Made by a program: the position numbers and the translations under genes. Under the pieces are notes generated by a model. It saw only the letters and a list, made by a program, of their open reading frames with translations. It did no database searches and was not told the DNA's origin. Positions 8,621-16,476 of a stretch of 64,000 bases of DNA are shown piece by piece (positions within the stretch are counted from its first letter, which is position 1; each line of letters opens with the position of its first letter). The DNA is from CAVSSX01 sp963730735 (GTDB taxonomy: Bacteria; Actinomycetota; Acidimicrobiia; Acidimicrobiales; RAAP-2): assembly GCA_963730735.1 (NCBI GenBank), contig CAVSSX010000007.1, forward strand, positions 806,001 through 870,000, written 5' to 3'.

Positions 8621-9047
8621 GCGTTGGCGTCCTCGTTGTCCGTATCTCCTCCTGGCCGTCGGCCTGATCTCCCTAGCGGTTGCCAGCCCGGCGTCGGCCC
8701 GGTATGTCGCGCATGCGTCGGGTCCCGGTAGCGACCGGGCGGGCGCGCTGACCGCCCCCGCCGCGCCCACCCTCTCGTCGCTGACCGGTCACTCCCCCAA
8801 CTGCGTGGCGTTGGTCGCCTATCCCGCACCGCCGACGGGCGAAGTGACGTACCTGTACCGTCGGCTCGGCACGACCGGCACACTGACGCAGCTCGTCGGC
8901 CCCTTCACCGCCGCTGGCAGTGTGACGGATGCCATCAACCCGACGGCGCAGAGCGGTGGCGTTCGTTACTACGTCGTCGTCGCCCTCACCGCCGACACCC
9001 TCTGGACGTCGCACTCCGTCGCCCTCGTCGTGGCTACCTCGTGCTAA
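8604..9047 (+). CDS. Small secreted protein of unknown function
   Basis: The GTG at 8604 overlaps the 3' end of the preceding frameshifted gene and gives a 147-aa protein with a clear Sec signal peptide: RPERWRPR, then hydrophobic LLLAVGLISLAVASPASA. The mature part (about 115 aa) has two Cys, one near the middle (PNCVALVAYP) and one at the end (VATSC), which could form a disulfide. Its texture (APAAPTLSSL, GEVTYLYRRLG, GGVRYYVVVALTAD) resembles a fibronectin-III-like beta sandwich. That fold is an inference. It is probably co-expressed with the gene at 8125. Confidence 0.6.
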   Translation: MVVRPERWRPRCPYLLLAVGLISLAVASPASARYVAHASGPGSDRAGALTAPAAPTLSSLTGHSPNCVALVAYPAPPTGEVTYLYRRLGTTGTLTQLVGPFTAAGSVTDAINPTAQSGGVRYYVVVALTADTLWTSHSVALVVATSC

Positions 9048-9161
9048 CCGAGTTCATTCGCACACGACAGACGAGGATCCCGGGTCGTGCCGACGTAGGG
9101 TGGAAGCAGCAACAGCCGGGGGCTGGGCGAGCCGAGCCGGTAGCCGACCGAGGGGGGCCTC

Positions 9162-10265
9162 ATGTCACTGTCGTCGTTCGACGACTATCCGATACACCAG
9201 GCGGCCGAATTCGTCGCCCACCCGGCCACCAGCGATCGCAATTTCTACGATCGCTACTACTTCAACCTGCACCCGTGCTCGGGGGAGTGGTTCGCCGTCT
9301 TCGGGTTCGGCCAGTACCCGAACCTCGGCGTGGTCGACGCCTTCGTCGACGTCCGCCGGGGCGACGGCCAGCACATCGTCCGGGCGTCGGCCCCGCTGAC
9401 CGACCGGGGTGACCTCCGCGTCGGGCCGTTCCGGGTCGAGGTACTCGAGCCGCTCCGCTCGCTCCGCTTCGTCGTCGAGCCGACCGAGCATCCGGTGGCC
9501 ATGGACGTCGTGTGGCAGGGGGCGATCCCGGCCATCGAGGAGCCCCGTCAGTATGCGAGGAGCCAGGGCCGGGTGGTCTTCGACACCCAGCGCCTGGCCC
9601 AGACCGGCACCTGGACGGGCAGCCTGTCGGTCTCGGGAGAAGAGCTGGCCGTGGAGCCCGGGGCCTGTTGGGGGACCCGTGACCGCTCCTGGGGCATCCG
9701 ACCGGTGGGTGAGCCGGAGGCCGACGGCATCCGGCGGGGCCACATGCTCATGGGTGGGATGTGGAACTACTTCCCGATGCAGTTCGACGACCACTCGATC
9801 TTCTACATCTGCCACGAGCAGGACGACGGTCGCCGACCCCTGGTCCAGGCCGAGCGGGTCTGGGCCGATCCCGACCGGCCGATCGAGGACCTCGGTCCCA
9901 CCGAGCACGAGCACCGCTTCGAGCCCGGGACCCGGGTGTTGACCGGGTCCACGATCCGCTTCCCGGCGGTGGGCCTCGAGGTCGAGTGCACGTCGCTCCT
10001 GGCCAACTTCGTCTCGATCGGGACCGGCTACGGGATCGACAAGGACTGGCGACACGGCATGTACCAGGGCCCCGAGACCGTGGTCCAGGGCATGGTCCTC
10101 GACGTGGCGGCGGTCCGGGGCGTGGCCCAGTACGGCATCGTGGACCACGTGGGCCGCTTCGAGTACGACGGTCTCGTCGGCTACGGCCTCTACGAGCACG
10201 CCTTCTTCGGCCCCTATCGCCGGGCCGGCCTCGACGACGCCTTTTCGGGGGCACCCGCCTCCTGA
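9162..10265 (+). CDS. Conserved protein of unknown function, lipocalin/CrtC-like
   Basis: This 367-aa soluble protein lacks a signal peptide. Its motifs include FDDYPIHQ at the start, DRNFYDRYYFNLHP, and GACWGTRDRSWGIRP followed by GGMWNYFPMQF in the middle. The GTRDRSWG motif is one I associate with an actinobacterial family found near lipid and steroid genes, distantly like hydroxyneurosporene-synthase/AttH lipocalin pairs. A role on hydrophobic substrates is inferred only. The ATG at 9162 is preceded by GAGGGGGG. It stands alone, followed by argS. Confidence 0.7.
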   Translation: MSLSSFDDYPIHQAAEFVAHPATSDRNFYDRYYFNLHPCSGEWFAVFGFGQYPNLGVVDAFVDVRRGDGQHIVRASAPLTDRGDLRVGPFRVEVLEPLRSLRFVVEPTEHPVAMDVVWQGAIPAIEEPRQYARSQGRVVFDTQRLAQTGTWTGSLSVSGEELAVEPGACWGTRDRSWGIRPVGEPEADGIRRGHMLMGGMWNYFPMQFDDHSIFYICHEQDDGRRPLVQAERVWADPDRPIEDLGPTEHEHRFEPGTRVLTGSTIRFPAVGLEVECTSLLANFVSIGTGYGIDKDWRHGMYQGPETVVQGMVLDVAAVRGVAQYGIVDHVGRFEYDGLVGYGLYEHAFFGPYRRAGLDDAFSGAPAS

Positions 10266-10336
10266 CGGCCGGTCGCCGGCCCCGAATCGGCCGTCAGGGC
10301 CACCGGGGGACCCGGCGGGGGATGCGAGAATGGGCC

Positions 10337-12061
10337 ATGCCCGACGCAACGTCCATCGTCCTGGAGCGACTCCAGGCGGCCTTCGACACCTTCGAAGCAG
10401 GCGCCGACCCGGTGCTGCGTCCCTCGGATCGGGCCGATTTCCAGGCCAACGGCGCCCTCGGGCTGGCCAAGCGCCTGGGCCGCAACCCACGGGAGCTGGC
10501 CGAGCAGATCGTGGCGGCGGCGAAGCTCGACGACCTGTGCCGAGAGGTCGAGGTGAGTGGGCCGGGTTTCGTGAACCTGACGCTGACCGAGGGCTTCGTG
10601 GCCGACCAGGTGGCCCGGATGACCGTCGACGACCGGCTCGGGGTGGCCCGGGCCCCGGAGCCGGCCAAGGTGGTGGTCGACTACTCCCACCCCAACGTGG
10701 CCAAGGAGATGCACGTCGGGCATCTGCGAACGACGGTGATCGGCGACGCCCTGTGCCGGCTGCTCGACTTCCTCGGCCACGAGGTCGTCCGGGAGAACCA
10801 CATCGGGGACTGGGGCACCCCCTTCGGCATGCTGATCGAGCACCTGCTCGACGTGGGGGAGACGGCGGCGGCCCACGAGCTGTCGGTGGGCGACCTCGAC
10901 GGCTTCTATCGCCAGGCCCGTGCCTCCTTCGACGCCGACCCGACGTTCGGTGACCGCAGCCGACGGCGGGTGGTGCTGCTCCAGACGGGCGATCCCGAGA
11001 CCCTCCGCCTCTGGCACCTCCTGGTGGCCGAGAGCGTGGCCTACTTCGACGAGGTCTACGCCAAGCTCAACGTGCTGCTGACCGACGACGACATCGTGGG
11101 CGAGAGCTTCTACAACCCCATGCTGCCGGCGGTGGTCGACGACCTGGCCGCCCTCGGGCTGTTGGTCGACTCCGACGGGGCGTCGTGCGTGTTCCCCGAC
11201 GGGTTCGTCAACCGGGACAAGGAGCCACTCCCGCTCATCGTGCAGAAGTCCGACGAGGGCTACGGCTATGCGGCCACCGACCTGGCGGCCATCCGCGACC
11301 GCGTCGGCCGCCTCGGGGCGGACCGGATCCTCTACGTCGTCGACGCCCGGCAGTCCCAGCACCTGGCCATGTGCTTCGCCGTGGCCACCATGGCCGGGTG
11401 GCTGCCCGAGTCGGTCTCGGCCGAGCACGTCATGTTCGGTTCGGTCCTCGGGCCCGACCACAAGCCGCTCAAGAGCCGCTCGGGGGAGACGGTGAAGCTG
11501 GTGGGCCTGCTGGACGAGGCGGTGGAGCGGGCGGCGGCGGCCATGGCGCAACGGCCGTCGGACATGGGCGAGGAGCAGCAGGGCCGGACGGCCCGGGCGC
11601 TCGGCATCGGCGCGGTCAAGTACGCCGACCTGTCGACCGACCGCTCCCGCGACTACGTGTTCGACTGGGACCGGATGCTGGCCTTCGAGGGGAACACCGG
11701 CCCGTACCTGCAGTACGCGCACGCCCGTATCCGCTCGATCTTCCGCCGGGGCGAGATCGAGCCACCCGATCCGAGCCGCCCTCCGACCTTGGTCGACCCC
11801 CACGAGCGGGCCCTGGCCATGGCGGTCCTCGAGTTCCCCGGGGCCGTGGCCAGCTCGGTCGAGACCACGAGCCCCAGCCGGCTGTGTACCTACCTCTTCG
11901 ACCTGGCCCAGGTGTTCACCGCCTTCTACGAGCAGTGCCCCATCCTGAAGGCCCCCGACGAGGAGAGCCGCCGGTCGCGGCTCCTGTTGGCCGACCTCAC
12001 CGCCCGGGTGCTGGCCCTGGGTCTCGGGCTGCTCGGGATCGAGGCACCCGAGCGGATGTGA
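10337..12061 (+). CDS. argS: Arginyl-tRNA synthetase
   Basis: This class I synthetase charges tRNA-Arg with arginine. The 574-aa protein has the ArgS-specific N-terminal Add-1 domain (residues 1-110, ending SGPGFVNLTLTEGFV). The catalytic domain follows with YSHPNVAKEMHVGHLR containing the HIGH motif (HVGH), the KMSKS counterpart in DHKPLKSRSGE, and a C-terminal DALR anticodon-binding domain (NTGPYLQYAHARIRSI ... FTAFYEQCP). The ATG at 10337 is chosen; an in-frame ATG at 10322 would have no room for a ribosome-binding site. GAGAAT at 10326-10331 may be a -10 giving a near-leaderless message. It meets the convergent ABC permease gene one base after its stop. Confidence 0.93.
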   Translation: MPDATSIVLERLQAAFDTFEAGADPVLRPSDRADFQANGALGLAKRLGRNPRELAEQIVAAAKLDDLCREVEVSGPGFVNLTLTEGFVADQVARMTVDDRLGVARAPEPAKVVVDYSHPNVAKEMHVGHLRTTVIGDALCRLLDFLGHEVVRENHIGDWGTPFGMLIEHLLDVGETAAAHELSVGDLDGFYRQARASFDADPTFGDRSRRRVVLLQTGDPETLRLWHLLVAESVAYFDEVYAKLNVLLTDDDIVGESFYNPMLPAVVDDLAALGLLVDSDGASCVFPDGFVNRDKEPLPLIVQKSDEGYGYAATDLAAIRDRVGRLGADRILYVVDARQSQHLAMCFAVATMAGWLPESVSAEHVMFGSVLGPDHKPLKSRSGETVKLVGLLDEAVERAAAAMAQRPSDMGEEQQGRTARALGIGAVKYADLSTDRSRDYVFDWDRMLAFEGNTGPYLQYAHARIRSIFRRGEIEPPDPSRPPTLVDPHERALAMAVLEFPGAVASSVETTSPSRLCTYLFDLAQVFTAFYEQCPILKAPDEESRRSRLLLADLTARVLALGLGLLGIEAPERM

Positions 12062-12062
12062 C

Positions 12063-12893
12063 TCAGGCGTCGCGGCGGACCAGCAGCACCGCCCCGATGA
12101 CCAGAGCCAGGGCGGTGTAGGCGCAGAGTAGGAGGAAGCCCGACCAGGGGGTGAACACCGGGGCCCCTCGGAACCCCCGCTGGACGCTGGTCATGGTGGC
12201 CCCGATGGTGGCCGGCAGGTAGCGGCTGATGGCGTTCGACAGGAAGGTCGGCAGGGCCGTCACGATGAGCGGGAGGATCAGCAGGACGCCCACGAAGGCG
12301 GTGATGGCCCCGGCCGTGTGGCGGAAGATGGTGGCCAGGCCCAGCGAGAACAGGCCGAGGAGGGCCAGGTAGAGCCCGCCGCCGAGCACCGCCCGGGTCA
12401 CGCCGGGCTGGCCGAACGTGGCGTGGGGCGCCGACCCGGTGAGGATGGCCTGGCCGATGAGGAAGGCGGCCACCGACACGATCTCGCTGATCACCAGGAC
12501 GACGACGGTGAACACGGTCGCCTTGGCCAGCAGCACCGACAGGCGACGGGGCGCCGCGGCCAGGGTCGAACGGATCGTCCCGGTGCCGTACTCGGCGCTC
12601 ATGACCAACACGCCGAGCACCCCGATGGCCAGTTGGCCGAAGAGCAGGCCGGTGAGCGAGAGGCTGGTCGGGTCGAACGTCAGCTGGTCCAGGAACGACG
12701 CGTGGGACCACCGGCTGGCCTCGGTCGCCGTGGCCAGGACGCCGATGCCGATGGACAGGACCACGGTCACCAGCAGGGTCCAGATGGTCGACCGGACGCT
12801 CCGGAGCTTGGTCCACTCGGCCCGCAGCAGCCCCGACAGGTGGTAGCGGCCGGGGGGCACCGGCGGCCGGGTGGTGACGGCGGCGGTGGTCAT
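12063..12893 (-). CDS. ABC-2 type transporter permease
   Basis: This 276-aa membrane protein is the permease half of an ABC transporter. The N-terminus RAEWTKLRSVRSTIWTLL is the amphipathic lead-in typical of ABC-2 permeases. Six hydrophobic segments follow, from VTVVLSIGIGVLATA to LALVIGAVLLV. The conserved ...SAEYGTGTIRSTLAAAPRR... is characteristic of actinobacterial exporters of this class. The start ATG overlaps the stop of the ATPase gene (ATGA), so the two form one unit. The substrate is unknown. Confidence 0.9.
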   Translation of the reverse strand: MTTAAVTTRPPVPPGRYHLSGLLRAEWTKLRSVRSTIWTLLVTVVLSIGIGVLATATEASRWSHASFLDQLTFDPTSLSLTGLLFGQLAIGVLGVLVMSAEYGTGTIRSTLAAAPRRLSVLLAKATVFTVVVLVISEIVSVAAFLIGQAILTGSAPHATFGQPGVTRAVLGGGLYLALLGLFSLGLATIFRHTAGAITAFVGVLLILPLIVTALPTFLSNAISRYLPATIGATMTSVQRGFRGAPVFTPWSGFLLLCAYTALALVIGAVLLVRRDA

Positions 12894-13861
12894 CGTGGGC
12901 CGTCCCCGGCCCCGGCCAGCTGGTCGACCGGTGTCCCGGCGACGTCGTCGGGGCCACCGGTCTCGCCCCGATACTCGACGCTGTCGTGGGTCAGCTCCAT
13001 GAACGCCTCCTCGAGCGAGCCGGTCTGGGGCGACAGTTCGTGCAGCGGGGCCCGGATCTCGAGCGCCAGCTCCCCGATGCGGGCGGCGGTCGTCCCCGAC
13101 ACCGCGAGGCTGCCGTCCTCCTCGAGCTCGACGTCGGCGCCGGCCTCGGCGAGCCGGCGAGCCAGTTCGTCGGCCCGGGGCGAGCGGACCCGGACGAACT
13201 GCCGGGCGCTCCCGGCGATGAAGTCGGCCACCGGGGTGTCGGCGATCAGGCGCCCCCGGCCGATCACGATGAGGTGGTCGGCGGTGAGGGCCATCTCGCT
13301 CATGAGGTGGCTCGAGACGAAGACCGTCCGGCCCTCGGCGGCCAGGCGCTTCAGGAGGTTGCGGACCCAGCGGATGCCTTCGGGGTCGAGGCCGTTGATG
13401 GGCTCGTCGAAGAGCAGGACCCCGGGGTCACCCAGGAGGGCGGCGGCGATGCCCAGCCGCTGCCCCATGCCGAGCGAGAACTTGCCGACCCGGCGACGGG
13501 CGACGGCGGTCAGGCCGACCAGTTCGAGCACCTCGCCCACCCGGGCCTTGGGGATGTCGTTGGTCTGGGCCAGGGCCCACAGGTGGTTGCGGGCGCTGCG
13601 TCCCGGGTGGATGGCCTTGGCCTCGAGCAGGGCCCCTACCTCCCGGAGCGGCCAGTGCAGATCGTGGTAGGCGGTGCCGTTGATGCGCACCCGACCCGAG
13701 GTCGGGGCGTCGAGGCCCATGATCATCCGCATGGCCGTCGACTTGCCCGAGCCGTTCGGCCCGAGGAACCCCGTCACCCGCCCCGGGACCACGTCGAAGC
13801 TCAGGTCGTCGACGGCCAGGGTCGGGCCGTAGCGCTTGGTCAGCCCGACGGCCTCGATCAC
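12890..13861 (-). CDS. ABC transporter ATP-binding protein
   Basis: This 323-aa ATPase pairs with the permease encoded directly downstream. It has Walker A GPNGSGKST near residue 35, signature FSLGMGQRLGIA, Walker B VLLFDEPINGLDP and switch His SSHLMSEM, followed by the C-terminal DUF4162-type region found in ABC-2 exporters. Its GTG start overlaps the ppk stop (GTGA), so it is translated by coupling from the polyphosphate kinase gene. Confidence 0.92.
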   Translation of the reverse strand: MIEAVGLTKRYGPTLAVDDLSFDVVPGRVTGFLGPNGSGKSTAMRMIMGLDAPTSGRVRINGTAYHDLHWPLREVGALLEAKAIHPGRSARNHLWALAQTNDIPKARVGEVLELVGLTAVARRRVGKFSLGMGQRLGIAAALLGDPGVLLFDEPINGLDPEGIRWVRNLLKRLAAEGRTVFVSSHLMSEMALTADHLIVIGRGRLIADTPVADFIAGSARQFVRVRSPRADELARRLAEAGADVELEEDGSLAVSGTTAARIGELALEIRAPLHELSPQTGSLEEAFMELTHDSVEYRGETGGPDDVAGTPVDQLAGAGDGPR

Positions 13862-16127
13862 CGGCGCGCCCCGTTCACGACCTCACCTCGCACGCACCCA
13901 CGGTGATCAATGATGGACCACCCGGCCAGCCCATCCCGGTCGCCCGGGGGGCCGGGATGGCTCAGGCGGGCGGGACGGCGGCCGCCTGCGGCCTGGGCGC
14001 TGCGGGCCAGGGCCAGCTCCTGGAGCACCTCTTGGGTGGCCACGCCGCGCTCGTTCGGGACCCGCCGCCAGCTGCCGTCGGCCGACAACGACCAGGCCTG
14101 GGTGTCGTCGGCCAGGTTGACCCCCAGCGTCTCTTCGAGCTGGGCGCAGGCCACCGGGCTGTCGATGGGGATCATGGCCTCGACTCGGCGGTCGAGGTTG
14201 CGGCGGCGGAGGTCGGCCGAGCCGATGTAGTAGTGGACGGGGCGGCCGTCGGTGCCGCCGAACCGCAGGATCCGGGAGTGCTCGAGGAAGCGGTCCGACG
14301 ATCGAGCGGACCCGGATGTGCTCGGAGAGCCCCGGCACGCCGGGCCGCAGGCAGCAGATGCCGCGAATGATGAGGTCGATCTCGACCCCGGCGGCCGAGG
14401 CGTCGTAGAGGGCGTCGATGATCCGCTGATCGTCGAGGCCGTTGACCTTGAGGACGATCCGCCCCTGGTCTCCGGCGGCCGTCTCTTCGGCGATACAGCG
14501 CAGGACGGTGTCGCGGATCCCACCGGGCGACGTCGACAGCTCGTGGTAGGGAGGCGGGGTGAAGAGCCCGGTGATGAAGTTGAAGAACCCGGTCAGGTCG
14601 CTGCCGAGGGTCTCGCGCGAGCTGAGCAGCCCGAAGTCCTCGTACATCCGGGCGGTCTTCGAGTTGTAGTTGCCGGTGCCCACGTGGCAGTACCGGCGCA
14701 CCTTGCCGTGGACCTCGCGCACGATGAGGGTGGTCTTCGAGTGGGTCTTCAGCCCCATGACGCCGTAGACCACGTGGGCCCCGACCTCCTCGAGGGCGCG
14801 GGCCCAACCGATGTTGGCCTCCTCGTCGAAGCGGGCGGTCACCTCGATGAGCACCACGACCTGCTTGCCCCGCTCGGCCGCCCGCACCAGGGAGGCGACG
14901 ATCGGGCTGTCGCCCGACGTCCGGTAGAGGCACTGCTTGATCGCCAGCACCTGGGGGTCCTCGGCGGCCTGGCGGACGAGGGCCTCGACCGAGCTGGCGA
15001 AGGAGTCGTAGGGGTGGTGCACCAGGAGGTCGCCCCGGTCGAGCACGCTGAACAGGTCGGTCGAGTCCTCGCCGTCGAGGTCGAGCACCGGCGGGACCAC
15101 CGGCGACCAGGACGGGTCGAGGAGATCGGGCCGCTCGATGCCGTGGAGCGCCCACAGGCTGGACAGGTCGAGCGGTCCCCGGGTCTCGTAGACGTCGATG
15201 TCCTCGAGCCCGAGCTCCTGGGTCAGGCGCTTGGTCATGGCGTCCGAGCCCCGGCCGTCGATCTCCAGGCGGACGACCGGCAGGAACCGCCGCCGCTGGA
15301 GCTCCTCTTGGAGGGCCTTCAGGAGGTCGTTGGGGTCGTCGTCCTCGAGGGAGATGTCGGCGTCCCGGGTGACCCGGAAGACGACCGGCTCGCTCACGTC
15401 CATGCCCGGGAACAGGTCGGCCAGGCGGGCGGCGATCACGTCCTCGAGGGCCACGTAGCGCTCGCCGCCGGGCAGGAGGAGCAGCCGGGGGACGTTCGGC
15501 GGGACCTTGACCCGGGTGAACCGGGTCTCGTCGGCCGACGGCCCCCGGACCTCGACGGCGACGTTGAGCGACAGGTTCGAGATGTAGGGGAACGGGTGGC
15601 TGGCGTCGACGGTGAGCGGGGTGAGCACCGGGAGGATCAGCTCGTCGAACTGGCGGGCGAGGTGCGTCCGGTCCTCGTCACCGAGCTCGTCCCACTCGAG
15701 CAGCTCGATGCCCTCGCGCTGGAGGGCGGGGAGCAGGTCGTCGTGCAGCAGGGAGCACTGCCGGTCCACCATGCGGCCGAGCACCTCGTGGGAGGCCTCC
15801 AGCAGCTCGCGGGGCGAGCTCCCGTCGATGCCGGCGGCCCGGTCGCCCGCCTCCAGCTGCCGCTTCAGACCGGCCACCTGGACCTGGAAGAACTCGTCGA
15901 TCCGCTCGCTGAACAGGGCCAGGAACTTGACCCGCTCCAGGAGCGGCTGGGCGGGGTCGGCGGCCAGATCGAGGAGCCGGTCGTTGAAACTCAGGTCGGA
16001 CAGCTGGCGGGCGATGTAGCGCTCCGCCGCCTCGGTCGGGGCCGTGGGTTGCACCGGCCCGTTCCCCGGTGGCCGCCTCCGCGGGACGCACGGCGGACTC
16101 GTTCGGTTCGATCGGAAGGTTGGCCAC
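13858..16127 (-). CDS. ppk1: Polyphosphate kinase 1 (two apparent frameshifts)
   Basis: The enzyme makes polyphosphate from ATP. The GTG at 16127 gives VANLPIEPNESAVRPAEA. The frame shifts at CCCC 16064-16067, continues through QPTAPTEAAERYIARQLSDL and the whole catalytic core, and shifts again at about 14293-14295, from HIRVRSIVG to RFLEHSRILRFGG. With one base removed at each place the protein is about 755 aa, normal for PPK1. The phosphorylated-His region RYCHVGTGNYNSKTARMY and the second active-site His (FLEHSR) are present. The upstream region carries Pho-box-like repeats and a -10 TATGCT six bases before GTG. The stop overlaps the ABC ATPase start. Confidence 0.88.
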
Positions 16128-16476
16128 CCCCAGAGCATAAGAAGGTGCGGTGTCCCCCGTTGAACCGAACGCCGAACGTGGGGCATCCGTCGGGTGACAA
16201 CTCGGTGAAATCGCGTCCCCACCAGCCCGGGAAGGGGGCAGTTCCGGCGGCGGGGCCGACGAGCGGGCCACCACCGTCGCCCGATGGGCCAGGGCGAGCG
16301 CCCGTCGGGCGACCGCCAGCGCCCGTCGTCGCGAGGCCACCGACTGGCGTCCGATCCCCGTCGCCGATCGGGCGAGGGCGGCCGCCCGATGGGCCACGGA
16401 CCAACGCCCGCCCGGCGACGTCGACGGCGAGTCGGTCTCCGGCGCCGGGTCGGCGGCCCCTCGGTGGGTCGCCCGG
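16128..16476 (-). other. Region between transglutaminase and ppk, with 21-base periodic repeats
   Basis: The promoter-proximal part (16134-16210) holds Pho-like repeats. Between about 16260 and 16397 the minus strand stays open in the ppk frame and is built of 21-base units encoding basic heptads such as RRALAVA, RRALALA and HRATVVA. A GTG at 16397 could start it. This may be a leftover or extended N-terminus, a small gene, or non-coding repeats; no family is recognised. Confidence 0.45.
16134..16210 (-). promoter_or_regulatory. Pho-box-like promoter of ppk1
   Basis: On the minus strand two adjacent 11-base units, TTTCACCGAGT (16210-16200) and TGTCACCCGAC (16199-16189), are followed by a GTTCA unit starting 45 bases after the first, at 16165. 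The spacing is 45 in the pstS promoter and 44 in the promoter at 5575. TATGCT at 16139-16134 is a -10 candidate six bases before the GTG. ppk is a known Pho-regulon member in Streptomyces. Confidence 0.55.

Noticed and set aside
10322..10336. ATG at 10322 as argS start
   Set aside because: The G-rich stretch touches the codon directly, leaving no spacing for ribosome binding; ArgS homologues begin near MPDATSIVLE.
14290..14300. Programmed ribosomal frameshifting in ppk1, treS or cysD
   Set aside because: No slippery heptamer or following structure is conserved among the sites, and seven same-direction shifts in unrelated genes fit sequence error better.
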